Below, in pieces: positions 41,671 through 50,085 of a stretch of DNA of 64,000 bases. A model generated the notes under the pieces. The model was not told where the DNA came from. It saw nothing but the letters and a program-made list of their open reading frames with translations, and ran no database searches. Numbering within the stretch: position 1 is the stretch's first letter; every line of letters begins with the position of its first letter. This stretch comes from Alphaproteobacteria bacterium (lineage in GTDB: Bacteria; Myxococcota_A; UBA796; GCA-2862545), in contig JACKER010000015.1 of the NCBI GenBank assembly GCA_020632925.1, positions 186,001 to 250,000 of the forward strand. Direction: 5' to 3'. The position numbers and the translations under genes are program-made.

Positions 41671-42473
41671 CGCCAGTCCTTGTAGTTGGGCCACTCCGCG
41701 ACCGGCCTCGGGCGGAGGCGGCGGAAGGGGTGGGTGGTCCTGGCGAGCGTGGCGCCGAGCATCGCCTCCATGGCCTGTGTCCCCGATCTCGCGGCCCGGA
41801 CCCACGCCACGGCGGCGCCGGCGTAGAAGGGCAGCCAGCGGTCGGACACGGAGCGGTGGACCCTGTCGATGATGTCCTTGACCGGCATCATCAGCCACAA
41901 GGGCACTCGTTCGGGGAAGAAGGGGATCTCGGCGGAGCTGTGGCGATCGATGAACCGTCGAGCGCCCTGGGAGTCGGGTCGTCCGGGGAGCGCCACCATC
42001 CGTTCCTGTTGGTCCCACAGGATCGTGATGGCGAGGAACGGCATGTCCTTCTTCTTGCCGAACGGCGGCCTGCGCTTGCCGATCACGGTGCCCATCTGGA
42101 CCTGTGGACCCAGCTGCAGGCTCTCGGCGACGTGACCAGCGCGGAGTCGGTGGCCGAGGGACCACGCGGTCTCCGTGCACACGCCGATCGCCTCGGCGAG
42201 CTTCCGGGCGCTGATGCTCTGCTTCCTCGTGAGGAGTCGCGCGGCCTTGAAGACCTTGACCAGCGGCAGACGACAGCGCTCGAGCGGGGTGTTGGCGGTC
42301 ACGGACTGCCGGTGGTTGCAGCGCGTGCACGCCAGCACCCGAGGCCGGGTCGTGAGGTGGCTGAACTTGGAGTTACCGCAATCCGGACAGTTCCAGCCAT
42401 CCGGCCACCTCAGCGCGATCAACGCCGCTGCAGCTTCCATCTCGGTCTTCGGGAGGGTGTCGTCGGTCGTCAT
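41637..42473 (-). CDS. IS1595-type transposase zinc-ribbon protein, catalytic part degenerate
   Basis: 278 residues. The N-terminus (ALIALRWPDGWNCPDCGN...LACTRCNHRQSVTANTPLE) is a Zn_Tnp_IS1595 zinc ribbon with two CxxC pairs. LTRKQSISARKLAEAIGVCTETAWSLGHRLR is the following helix-turn-helix. The ISXO2-like catalytic domain should then show a VDETY motif and further acidic residues. Here the region reads QVQMGTVIGKRRPPFGKKKDMPFLAITILWD and no DDE triad is apparent. I see no terminal inverted repeats directly flanking the gene. It is probably an immobile or repurposed transposase relative. It overlaps the neighbouring + gene end by 34 bases. Confidence 0.8.
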   Translation of the reverse strand: MTTDDTLPKTEMEAAAALIALRWPDGWNCPDCGNSKFSHLTTRPRVLACTRCNHRQSVTANTPLERCRLPLVKVFKAARLLTRKQSISARKLAEAIGVCTETAWSLGHRLRAGHVAESLQLGPQVQMGTVIGKRRPPFGKKKDMPFLAITILWDQQERMVALPGRPDSQGARRFIDRHSSAEIPFFPERVPLWLMMPVKDIIDRVHRSVSDRWLPFYAGAAVAWVRAARSGTQAMEAMLGATLARTTHPFRRLRPRPVAEWPNYKDWRYSRTQIAPSQ

Positions 42474-42565
42474 GAGCTCCGCCTATCGGAGCCCGTCCTG
42501 GTCGGGGAGGGAAATCTGAGGCCGGAGGACGTCCAAATCGACGATCGCGCACCCCACCGCCCGCC

Positions 42566-42733
42566 GCTGCCGGAGTGATCGGCCAGACGCACAGTGAAAC
42601 CAACGTCACGGGCTCGCTCCTGGCTGTGCGTCTGCCTGAAAGTCGGTGTTCCAGAGTGACCAGGGTGACGCACAGCGAGGATCGGGCGACGGACGGGGTG
42701 GTCGCTGTGCGTCTGCCCGATCGCTCCGGCAGG
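42566..42733. repeat. nested palindromic element with four GACGCACAG / CTGTGCGTC motifs
   Basis: The 331-base gap at 42474-42804 contains no gene. Its core has outer arms 42566-42597 and 42702-42733, complementary at 28 of 32 positions (core GCCGGAGYGATCGG then CAGACGCACAGYGA). Inner arms around CTGTGCGTC (42624-42632) and GACGCACAG (42667-42675) give a second hairpin inside the first. The same core, GATCGGCTTGACGCAC, occurs as an inverted repeat at 56564-56628, so this looks like a family of interspersed palindromes. It lies upstream of the transposase-like gene. Confidence 0.8.
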
Positions 42734-42804
42734 GTGTGGGGAAGGCCGTGTCCCTGGTCGGAGGTCGGTTGACGAGTCAAGAGTTAGGGGCGAGGGCCAG
42801 GGGC

Positions 42805-43527
42805 TCAGAGACCGGCGGGCGGGCTGCCTTCCTCGGTGCGTGGAGACAGGCCCTCGTCGACTCCCTCTGGCCGGAACGCTTCGCGCATGGCTGCCAGATC
42901 CCCGTAGAGCACGACGTGCTGGCCTACCTCGAAGCACCAATCGGGCTCTGGGATGGCGACGACCTCCGACCCCGCCTCCACCGCGAGCACCTGGAGTCGG
43001 AGCTCACGCAGGCCTGCCTCCCGCAGCAGACGTCCGGCGACCGGGCTGTTTGGGGGGATCTCGATCCGGGAGATGCCGAACCCGCGCTTGTACAGCATGA
43101 GCTCCTCGTGCGGGACGGGCTCGAGCAGGCGATGTGCCAGCATTCGACGGAGCCAGTCGGTCAGCCGCTGCGCTCCCATCGAGCGAAACAGGAACCAGGT
43201 GATGACCCCCGCGACCGCCATCAGCGCGAGGTTGCGCAGGTCGAGACCGAAGGACTCCCGTCCGACCGACGTGGCGAGACTGGCCACGACGGTTGCGGTG
43301 CCGCCGTAGCCGAGGAGCATCAGGGTGGTCGTGATCCGGCGGCGCACGGGGTGGTTGACCACGCGCTCGGCGATCCGTGTGGTGAAGCCGGTGCCCGTGA
43401 AGGCCGACAACGCCTGGAAGTGCGCGGTCTCGTGATCGAGCCCCGTCAACTCGTAGGCCACCGTGCCGGCGATGACCACGACATAGGCGGACGCGATGGT
43501 GACCACGAGCAGGAAGACGCTGACCAA
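42805..43527 (-). CDS. membrane protein with TrkA-C (RCK_C) domain, K+-channel-like
   Basis: 240 residues from a TTG preceded by GGGAGGGG. TM1 is VSVFLLVVTIASAYVVVIAGTVA. ALSAFTGTGFTTRIAE resembles a pore-loop segment of TrkH/KtrB-type proteins. Two further TM segments follow (about 62-83 and 98-117). The C-terminal TrkA-C domain is visible as ISRIEIPPNSPVAGRLLREAGLRELRLQVLAVEAGSEVVAIPEPDWCFEVGQHVVLYGD. A complete K+ channel would need more TM segments, so it is either a truncated relative or a minimal channel. Also found in longer frames starting further upstream, but those begin inside the receiver-domain promoter region. Confidence 0.75.
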   Translation of the reverse strand: MVSVFLLVVTIASAYVVVIAGTVAYELTGLDHETAHFQALSAFTGTGFTTRIAERVVNHPVRRRITTTLMLLGYGGTATVVASLATSVGRESFGLDLRNLALMAVAGVITWFLFRSMGAQRLTDWLRRMLAHRLLEPVPHEELMLYKRGFGISRIEIPPNSPVAGRLLREAGLRELRLQVLAVEAGSEVVAIPEPDWCFEVGQHVVLYGDLAAMREAFRPEGVDEGLSPRTEEGSPPAGL

Positions 43528-43609
43528 CCCCGACCCCTCCCGCCGAGGGTACTCGACGCGGCACGCATGATGGCACGGCGCTTGCTGAGATCCCTTGTGG
43601 GAGGTCTCC

Positions 43610-44008
43610 GTGTCCCTCGCACCACCGCTCCGTGCTCCGCGCATCCTCCTGGCGGAGGACGATCCCGACATGCGGGCCCTGCTCGCCGGCTCGTTGCGCC
43701 GTCGTGGCTACGTGGTGTGCGAGGCGGACAGTGGTTCGAGCCTCCTGTCTCGGCTCTTCGCCGACCACGCTGCCGGTGCGGACCTCCCGGATCTGGTGGT
43801 CAGCGACGTTCGTATGCCTGGCGGAAGTGGGCTATCCGCGCTCCGGTCGCTGCGAGATCGTGCCTGGGCCACGCCGATGGTGCTCATCACCGCGTTCGGA
43901 GATCGAGACCTGCATCGCGAGGCCATGGACCTGGGTGCTCGCGTCCTCGACAAGCCCTTCGACCTCGACGACCTCCACCGCCTGGTCGCCTCGGCGCTCT
44001 CTCCGTAG
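43610..44008 (+). CDS. single-domain response regulator
   Basis: 132 residues from a GTG preceded by GGGAGGT. RILLAEDDPDMRALLAG carries the acidic pair, LPDLVVSDVRMPGGSGL the phosphoacceptor Asp (about residue 60), VLITAFGD the conserved Thr, and LDKPFDLDD the Lys. No output domain. It ends two bases before the histidine kinase gene, so it likely belongs to the same phosphorelay as the kinase and the NtrC-type regulator. Confidence 0.9.
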   Translation: MSLAPPLRAPRILLAEDDPDMRALLAGSLRRRGYVVCEADSGSSLLSRLFADHAAGADLPDLVVSDVRMPGGSGLSALRSLRDRAWATPMVLITAFGDRDLHREAMDLGARVLDKPFDLDDLHRLVASALSP

Positions 44009-44010
44009 GT

Positions 44011-45495
44011 ATGGAGCACCGCCGGGGGCCGAGCGGAATGCGCCTGTCGTGGAAGATCAACCTGGGCCTGATGCTGGCCATCTCGACGGTGCTCGTGTTC
44101 CAGGCGCACCAGCGGCTCGGACGTGAGGTCGCGCTGTTCGAGAACGACGTGCGCCGCGACCACCACGTCATGGGCCGTGCCCTTCGCAACGCGGTCGAGG
44201 ATGCGATGGAGGACGCAGGACCCGCCGCCGCCATCGATCTGGTCCGTCGGTTGGATGCTCGCGACGACGGACTGCGGATCCGCTATGTCGAGCTCGACGC
44301 CTCCGATCCCGCGTTGCGCCCCGACGCACCCCGCTACCTGCTCGATCCGGTGGGGCTCGGCGCCGAGGTGGTGCATGTCGACCAGGCGGGAGATCCTGGC
44401 TGGCTCTACACCTACGTCCCGATCGCCCTCCCTCCGGAACCCGAGACGGCCCTCGAGCTGCGGGAGTCGTTGGCCTCGCAGCAGGCCTACATCCGAGCGA
44501 CCCAGGTGCGTATCGCCGAGTGGTTGGTGCTCATGATCGCCGTCAGCTGGGCGGTGGTCGCCGTGCTGATCCGCTGGCTGGTCAGCGGTCCGATCGAGTC
44601 GTTGATTGCTCATGCTCGTCGGGTGGGTCGTCGTGACTTCGCCTCGCGCGCACATGTCGGTAGCCACGACGAGCTGGGTGAGCTGGGACGAGAGCTCGAC
44701 CAGATGGCGGCGGCGCTCCAGGCGGCCGATCAGCGCCTCGTCACCGAACAGGAGGCCAAGTCGCGCGCCGTCGACCAGCTGCGTCACGCAGATCGGCTCA
44801 TGACCGTCGGGCAGCTCGCGGCCGGCGTCGCCCACGAGCTCGGGACGCCGCTGAACGTGGCCCAGGCGCGCGCCAAGATGATCGCGTCGTGGGATGTGGA
44901 CGACGAGGAGGACGCACGGGGGAACGCCCGCACGATCGCCGAGCAATGCGACCGGATGACGGCCATCATCCGGCAACTCCTCGACTTCGCACGTCCCCGG
45001 GCGCTGGAGGCGGGAGACGAGGATCTGGCGGCGGTGGCCCGCGCCGCTGTGGGACTCGTGGCACCGCTCGCCCGCAAGCGCGGGGTGTCCCTGGACGTCG
45101 TGTCGACGAGCCCCGTGGGGGCCCGCGTGGACCGCGGCCAGCTCCAGCAGGTGCTCCTCAACCTCCTGTCCAACGCGCTGCACGCGACCCCTCCCGATGG
45201 GATGGTCCATGTGGTGGTGGACGAGGTCGTCGCCTGTCCCCCGGCAGGCGAGGAGGGGCGGTTCGCGCGTCTCTGCGTCCGAGACACCGGCGCCGGCATC
45301 CCGCCGGAGAACCTGCCTCATGTCTTCGAGCCCTTCTTCACCACCAAGGACGTGGGGGAGGGGACCGGGCTCGGACTCTCCGTCAGCCACGGCATCGTGC
45401 GCGATCACGGTGGGTGGATCGAGGCCCGCAGCGAGCTCGGGCAAGGGACCACGTTCGAGGTGTACCTTCCCCCCGCGAGCGGAGAGCGTGCATGA
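44011..45495 (+). CDS. membrane sensor histidine kinase
   Basis: 494 residues from the ATG at 44011; an ATG at 44038 also fits. TM1 is about residues 14-30. A periplasmic domain runs to about 165, TM2 is about 170-188, and HAMP follows (VSGPIESLIAHARRVGRRDFASRA). The HisKA domain has H in GQLAAGVAHELGTPLNVAQ (about residue 275). The ATPase domain has NLLSNALHATPP (N box), DTGAGIPPENL (G1) and EGTGLGLSVSHGIV (G2). The ELGTPLN H box and domain plan match NtrB-like kinases that pair with sigma-54 regulators; the next gene is such a regulator, joined by ATGA. Confidence 0.93.
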   Translation: MEHRRGPSGMRLSWKINLGLMLAISTVLVFQAHQRLGREVALFENDVRRDHHVMGRALRNAVEDAMEDAGPAAAIDLVRRLDARDDGLRIRYVELDASDPALRPDAPRYLLDPVGLGAEVVHVDQAGDPGWLYTYVPIALPPEPETALELRESLASQQAYIRATQVRIAEWLVLMIAVSWAVVAVLIRWLVSGPIESLIAHARRVGRRDFASRAHVGSHDELGELGRELDQMAAALQAADQRLVTEQEAKSRAVDQLRHADRLMTVGQLAAGVAHELGTPLNVAQARAKMIASWDVDDEEDARGNARTIAEQCDRMTAIIRQLLDFARPRALEAGDEDLAAVARAAVGLVAPLARKRGVSLDVVSTSPVGARVDRGQLQQVLLNLLSNALHATPPDGMVHVVVDEVVACPPAGEEGRFARLCVRDTGAGIPPENLPHVFEPFFTTKDVGEGTGLGLSVSHGIVRDHGGWIEARSELGQGTTFEVYLPPASGERA

Positions 45496-46862
45496 ACGGG
45501 CGCGGCAAGCTGTTGATCCTCGACGACGACCAGGACCTGTGCGACCTGCTGACCCGCGGGGCGTCCCGGCGCGGCTTCGAGACGACCGCCACGACCGACC
45601 CGTCGGCGGGTCTGGAGCTTCTCGGAGAGCTCGATCCCGACGTGGTCCTCACCGACCTGAACATGGGTCGGATGGACGGGCTCGAGGTGTGCCGGCGGGT
45701 GGTCGAGCGGCGGCCGGGTACGCCGGTGGTCGTGCTCACGGCGTTCGGGAGCATGGAGTCGGCGGTCGCGGCGATCCGCGCGGGCGCCTACGACTTCCTC
45801 GCGAAACCGGTGGACCTGGACGCGCTCGCGCTCGCGCTGGACCGCGCAGTCCAGCATCGCCGCCTGACCGACGAGGTGCGCCGCCTGCGGGCCGCGGCGC
45901 GGACTGCCCCGAAGTTGGACGATCTCGTCGGCGACAGCGCGCCGATGCGGGCCTTGTTCGATCTGGTGGCCCGGGTGGCACCCACCGACAGCTCGGTCCT
46001 CGTCCACGGCGAGAGCGGTACGGGCAAGGAGCTGGTGGCGCAGGCGATCCACGCCCACAGCCGGCGCGCTACCGGCCCCTTCGTGGCGATCAACTGCGCT
46101 GCAGTCCCCGAGAACCTGCTCGAGTCCGAGCTGTTCGGGCACGTGCGAGGGGCCTTCACGGACGCGAAGGGCGGTCGGCCCGGGCTCTTCGTGCGCGCCC
46201 ACCGCGGGACGCTGTTCCTCGACGAGATCGGGGACCTGCCGTTGCCGCTCCAGGTGAAGCTCCTACGCGTCCTCCAGGAGCGGAAGGTGCGCCCTGTCGG
46301 CAGCGACGAGGAGGTCGGCATCGACGTCCGCGTGGTGTCCGCGACCCACCGCGACGTGGACGAGATGGTGGACCAGGCGCGATTCCGCGCAGACCTCCTG
46401 TACCGGCTGGACGTGATCCGGGTGGAGGTGCCCCCCCTCCGCGCCAGAGGCAACGACGTGCTGCTGCTGGCCCAGCGGTTCGTGGAACAGTTCGCCGCGC
46501 GTGAGGGCAAGGCAGTGACCGGCATCGCGCAGCCCGCCGCCCAACGGATCCGCGACTACGACTGGCCCGGCAACGTCCGCGAGCTCCAGAACTGCATCGA
46601 GCGGGCGGTGGCACTCACGACCTTCGATCGGCTCACCGTCGACGATCTCCCGCCGCGGGTCGCCAAGCACCAGCCGACGGAGCGGGTCGTCGTCGCCGCC
46701 TCCGATCCGGCCGCGCTGCTCCCGCTCGACGAGGTCGAGCGTCGGTACATCCAGCAGGTCATGGACACGGTCAAGGGCAACAAGGCGCTCGCGGCGCGAA
46801 TCCTCGGCCTCGACCGCAAGACCCTGTACCGGAAGCTGGGCAAGGAGCCTGGGGCGGAATGA
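45492..46862 (+). CDS. NtrC-family sigma-54-dependent response regulator
   Basis: 456 residues. The receiver domain (1-120) has LLILDDDQDL and VVLTDLNMGRMDG. The AAA+ domain has Walker A GESGTGKE (about residue 174), Walker B GTLFLDEIGD (about residue 239) and the sigma-54 contact loop as GAFTDA where most family members have GAFTGA. The arginine-finger and sensor-II regions look normal (DYDWPGNVRELQNCIERAV). The C-terminal Fis-type helix-turn-helix is NKALAARILGLDRKTLYRKL. It is activated by the kinase encoded upstream and probably acts at the sigma-54 promoter 130 bases downstream of its stop. Confidence 0.95.
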   Translation: MNGRGKLLILDDDQDLCDLLTRGASRRGFETTATTDPSAGLELLGELDPDVVLTDLNMGRMDGLEVCRRVVERRPGTPVVVLTAFGSMESAVAAIRAGAYDFLAKPVDLDALALALDRAVQHRRLTDEVRRLRAAARTAPKLDDLVGDSAPMRALFDLVARVAPTDSSVLVHGESGTGKELVAQAIHAHSRRATGPFVAINCAAVPENLLESELFGHVRGAFTDAKGGRPGLFVRAHRGTLFLDEIGDLPLPLQVKLLRVLQERKVRPVGSDEEVGIDVRVVSATHRDVDEMVDQARFRADLLYRLDVIRVEVPPLRARGNDVLLLAQRFVEQFAAREGKAVTGIAQPAAQRIRDYDWPGNVRELQNCIERAVALTTFDRLTVDDLPPRVAKHQPTERVVVAASDPAALLPLDEVERRYIQQVMDTVKGNKALAARILGLDRKTLYRKLGKEPGAE

Positions 46863-46992
46863 CTCGCGGCGGTGGGTGTGGCGTATCACTACAGGTGGCG
46901 AAGATCAGCCTGTAGGCACGAGGATTCGACACCGGGGTGCCACGGCGTCCGTGGAGGTGTGGCAGGACGCCACATTCGAGCCCGACCGCGGT

Positions 46993-47007
46993 TGGCACGG
47001 TCCGTGC
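46993..47007 (+). promoter_or_regulatory. sigma-54 (-24/-12) promoter upstream of pal
   Basis: TTGGCACGGTCCGTGCTTT carries the -24 element TGGCAC (46993-46998), five bases, and GTGC (47004-47007), against the consensus TGGCAC-N5-TTGC. This is one mismatch in the -12. The spacing is exact, it faces the pal-like gene 52 bases ahead and it follows an NtrC-type activator gene. The related motif TGGCAGGACGCCAC about 35 bases upstream is palindromic and could be an activator site. Confidence 0.7.
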
Positions 47008-47058
47008 TTTGTCCCCGAGCGAGACCGGCCCCACGATGGCCCGGTCGGGAGGTTCCCC

Positions 47059-47580
47059 ATGGTCCGCATGCTCCAGGTGTCCACGCTCGCCCTCGCCCTG
47101 TCCGCCGTCGCCTGCAAGAAGAGCGCGCCCGAGCCGGCCATGCTGAGCGCCGCCCCGACGAGCCCCATGCAGGCTTCGGTCCCGGCCCATGTGGCCGACG
47201 TGCAGCGGCTGATGGAGAACTTCCGCCGCGTGAGCTTCGACCTCGACTCCTCCACGCTCAACGCGCAGACCAAGCGGGTGCTCGACGAGAACGCCGGTAT
47301 CCTCCAGCGCCGGACCGACGTGAAGATCGAGGTGCAGGGCCACTGCGACGAGCGGGGCACCACCGACTACAACCTCGCGCTCGGCCAGCGCCGGGCGGCG
47401 GCCGTCCAGAGCTACCTCGTGTCCTCCGGCGTCAGCCCGTCGCGGATCACCCTCGTCAGCTACGGCGAGGAGCGCCCCCTCGCTGCCGGTGGCGGTGAGG
47501 TCGCCTGGTCGCAGAACCGCCGCGCGGAGTTCCGCGTCACCGTCGGTGGCGACGGCCTCGTCGACGGCACGACCCGCTGA
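47059..47580 (+). CDS. pal: Pal-like OmpA-family peptidoglycan-associated lipoprotein
   Basis: 173 residues from an ATG preceded by GGGAGG. MVRMLQVSTLALALSAVAC is a lipobox signal. The OmpA domain (about 60-165) has VSFDLDSSTLNAQTKRVLDENAGIL, EVQGHCDERGTTDYNLALGQRRAAAVQSYL and ITLVSYGEERPL, all characteristic of Pal, which links the outer membrane to peptidoglycan through an Asp/Arg pocket for diaminopimelate. It has its own sigma-54-type promoter. It is not next to tol genes, so it may be one of several Pal paralogues. Confidence 0.9.
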   Translation: MVRMLQVSTLALALSAVACKKSAPEPAMLSAAPTSPMQASVPAHVADVQRLMENFRRVSFDLDSSTLNAQTKRVLDENAGILQRRTDVKIEVQGHCDERGTTDYNLALGQRRAAAVQSYLVSSGVSPSRITLVSYGEERPLAAGGGEVAWSQNRRAEFRVTVGGDGLVDGTTR

Positions 47581-47586
47581 TCTCGG

Positions 47587-48855
47587 TCAGAGCGAGGCCA
47601 GGCGCCGCTCGAGGTACGTGCGCTCCGAGGCGTTGGTCGTGCGGGCCAGCGCCTCTCGGTAGTGGTGAGCAGCCTCCTCGACGCGTCCCAGCCGACGGCA
47701 CAGGTCGGCCCGGGCGGCGTGCAGGAGGTGGTAGTCGCGCAGGGGCTCGGCGATGGCGGGCTGCTCCAGGCGGCGCAGACCGATCTCCGGCCCCGCGGCC
47801 ATCGCCACCGCCACCGCGGCATTGAGCTCCACCACGGGCTGCGGCACGAACTGGCGCAGCGCGTCGTACAGCCCCACGATCTGCCACCAGTCGGTGTCCT
47901 CGGCCCGTTGCGCCACCGCGTGGACAGCGGCGATCGCGGCCTGGATCTGGTACGGGCCCACCCGCCGCCGGGCGAGCGCGGTCTTGAGCCTGGCGTCCGC
48001 GCGCTCGATGGTGGCGCGGTCCCACGTCGACCGATCCTGGTCCTCCAACGTGACCAGCACGCCCTCGGCGTCGACCCGGGCCGCCCGGCGGGCGTGATGG
48101 AGCTCCATGAGCGCGCGGAGCCCCGCAACCTCCGGCTCCTCGGGCAACAGCTCCTCGAGGATGGCGCCCAGACGCAAGGCCTCCTCGCACAGGTCGGTCC
48201 TCAGCAGCCCGCCGGCGGTCGCAGCGTATCCCTCGTTGAACACGAGGTAGATCACGGACAACACCGAGGACAGCCGCTCGGGTAGCTCCGGGAGCGCGGG
48301 CACGCGGTAGGGGATGCCGCTGGTCTCGATCTTCTTCTTCGCGCGCACGATCCGCTGCTGCAGCGTCGCCTCGGGCACGAGGAAGCAGCGCGCCAGCTCC
48401 GGCGTCGACAGCCCGCACATCGCGCGCAGCGTCAGCGCGACCCGGGCTTCCTCGGGGAGTGCGGGGTGGCAGCAGGTGAACAGCAGCGCCAGCCGCTCGT
48501 CCGGGATCTCGGGGGCCTCCTCGTCGGCCTCGGCCTGATCGAGGCGCGCGGCCAGCTCGAGCTCCGCCTGCTTGTCCTGGCGGGTGGACCGCCGCCGCAG
48601 GCGATCCAACGCCTTGCGCCGTGCCGTGACCACCAACCACCCCGCGGGGTTGGCGGGCAGCCCGTCCACCGGCCAACGCTCCAGCGCCTGCGCGACGGCG
48701 TCCTGGAACGCGTCCTCGGCGAGCACGAACGACCCGCCGAGCGAGCGCACCAGCCCCGCGAGCACGCGTCCGCCGTCGTCGCGGACCACGCGCTCCACCG
48801 CCCGTCGCGCCTCGAGCCAGGCGCCGGGTGCCGGGGCTGGGCGTTCGGCGCTCAC
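47587..48855 (-). CDS. ECF42-type sigma factor with TPR-like C-terminus (DUF6596)
   Basis: 422 residues, far longer than ordinary ECF sigmas. Region 2 is GGSFVLAEDAFQDAVAQALERWP and following. Region 4 includes LTLRAMCGLSTPELARCFLVPEATLQQRIVRAKKKI. LSSVLSVIYLVFNEGYAAT is the hallmark start of the DUF6596 extension, followed by helical TPR-like repeats to the end. Such sigmas are normally encoded next to a DGPF/YCII protein and have no membrane anti-sigma, which is exactly the context here: GTGA overlap with the DGPF gene. It converges on pal with a 6-base gap. Confidence 0.95.
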   Translation of the reverse strand: MSAERPAPAPGAWLEARRAVERVVRDDGGRVLAGLVRSLGGSFVLAEDAFQDAVAQALERWPVDGLPANPAGWLVVTARRKALDRLRRRSTRQDKQAELELAARLDQAEADEEAPEIPDERLALLFTCCHPALPEEARVALTLRAMCGLSTPELARCFLVPEATLQQRIVRAKKKIETSGIPYRVPALPELPERLSSVLSVIYLVFNEGYAATAGGLLRTDLCEEALRLGAILEELLPEEPEVAGLRALMELHHARRAARVDAEGVLVTLEDQDRSTWDRATIERADARLKTALARRRVGPYQIQAAIAAVHAVAQRAEDTDWWQIVGLYDALRQFVPQPVVELNAAVAVAMAAGPEIGLRRLEQPAIAEPLRDYHLLHAARADLCRRLGRVEEAAHHYREALARTTNASERTYLERRLASL

Positions 48856-49205
48856 GTCTCGAAGATCATCACCGGTCGCACCTCGATGCTGCCGGTCTCC
48901 GCGGCCGGGATCTTCGCGGCCCAGGCCATGGCGGCGTCGAGATCGGGGACGTCGATGAGGTAGTAGCCGCCGAGCTGCTCCTTCGTCTCCGCGAACGGCC
49001 CGTCGGTGGTGGTGGCGCGTCCGCCGCGGACCCGGACCGTCGTGGCGCTCGCCACGGGGTGCAGCGCGTCACCCCCGAGCAGCGCGCCCGCTTCCCGTAC
49101 CTCGCGCGTGAACGCGAAGTAGCGGTCCATCAGATCCTTGTTCTGCTCGGCGCTCATGTCCTTGGCGACGCTCTCGTCCTCGTAGATCAACAGCAGGTAC
49201 TGCAC
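48852..49205 (-). CDS. YCII/DGPF-domain protein, partner of the ECF42 sigma
   Basis: 117 residues. MQYLLLIYEDESVAKDMSAEQ is the typical start, and TTDGPFAETKEQLGGYYLIDVPDLDAAMAWAAKIP carries the DGPF motif and following helix. Family members are small ferredoxin-fold proteins tightly linked to ECF42 sigma factors; the signal they handle is unknown. The sigma gene begins inside its stop codon. Confidence 0.93.
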   Translation of the reverse strand: MQYLLLIYEDESVAKDMSAEQNKDLMDRYFAFTREVREAGALLGGDALHPVASATTVRVRGGRATTTDGPFAETKEQLGGYYLIDVPDLDAAMAWAAKIPAAETGSIEVRPVMIFET

Positions 49206-49330
49206 GGGGACCTCCAGGGTGGTGCGTCAGGATGACGGACGAGCGCACGTCCGATCGACCGTCGACGAAAAAAAACAGCGGGGCGTGTCGATCCGTCGGG
49301 AGGTGACGCGTCAGGGGGGTGGAGGTCGAG

Positions 49331-50056
49331 ATGAGCGCTGGTCGTTTCGTGTGGTTCGAGCTGGTGACGAAGGACGTCGAGGGCGGGATCGCGTTCTGGA
49401 CGAAGGTCGCGGGGCTGTTGCGCAAGGACATGGACATGGGGTCGTTCGCGTACCCGATGCTCCACCAGGGGGAGACCGCGTTCGCGGGCGTCGTGCCTCC
49501 CCAGATGGACGGTGTGCCGCCGAACTGGCTCTCGTACTGGTCCGTCGACGACGTGGACGCGCGCACCGCGAAGGTCGAGGACGCCGGCGGGAAGGTGATC
49601 GTGCCGCCGACCGACATCCCCACCGTCGGCCGCTTCTCGCTGATCGCCGACCCGCAGGGCGCGGTGGTGGCGCTGTTCAAGGGCCTGAACGAGTCCGAGC
49701 CCGCGACCCGCCCGATGTCCTGGGTGGAGCTGTGGTCGAAGGACGTGGACGCGGTGCTCCCGTTCTACACGTCGCTGCTGGACCTCGAAGTGGACCAGAT
49801 GACGATGCCGGCGGGGCCGTACCACGTGTTCAAGGCCGGCGGCGTGCAGGTCGGGGGCGCGATGACCTCCCCCAACCCCGACGCGCCCCCGATGTGGCTG
49901 CCCTACCTGGCGGTCGGGGACCTCGACGCCACGCTGACCGCCGTTCGCGAGGCCGAGGGCGCGCTCCTCGTCGACCCGATGTCGGTGGAGGGCGTCGGTC
50001 GGTTCGCGGTCGTGGCCGACCGCCAGGGCGCGGCGCTCGGCCTGCTCCAGCCGTAG
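49331..50056 (+). CDS. two-domain VOC (glyoxalase/CFP30B-like) protein
   Basis: 241 residues from the ATG preceded by GGAGG with a 5-base spacing. Two VOC modules are present: FVWFELVTKDVEGGIAFWTKVAG, then TVGRFSLIADPQGAVVALFK, and MSWVELWSKDVDAVLPFYTSLLDL, then GVGRFAVVADRQGAALGLLQ. This is the layout of the mycobacterial CFP30B family. It probably binds a small ligand or metal; no enzymatic activity can be named. A paralogue lies at 62463-63206. It diverges from the DGPF/ECF42 unit. Confidence 0.9.
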   Translation: MSAGRFVWFELVTKDVEGGIAFWTKVAGLLRKDMDMGSFAYPMLHQGETAFAGVVPPQMDGVPPNWLSYWSVDDVDARTAKVEDAGGKVIVPPTDIPTVGRFSLIADPQGAVVALFKGLNESEPATRPMSWVELWSKDVDAVLPFYTSLLDLEVDQMTMPAGPYHVFKAGGVQVGGAMTSPNPDAPPMWLPYLAVGDLDATLTAVREAEGALLVDPMSVEGVGRFAVVADRQGAALGLLQP

Positions 50057-50085
50057 GAGGGGGTACCATCGGCGCGGAGGTGCCG

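Noticed and set aside
46863..46992. N-terminal extension of the pal frame from 46876
   Set aside because: The extension would bury the lipobox signal and cover the sigma-54 promoter; the ATG at 47059 has a strong ribosome-binding site.
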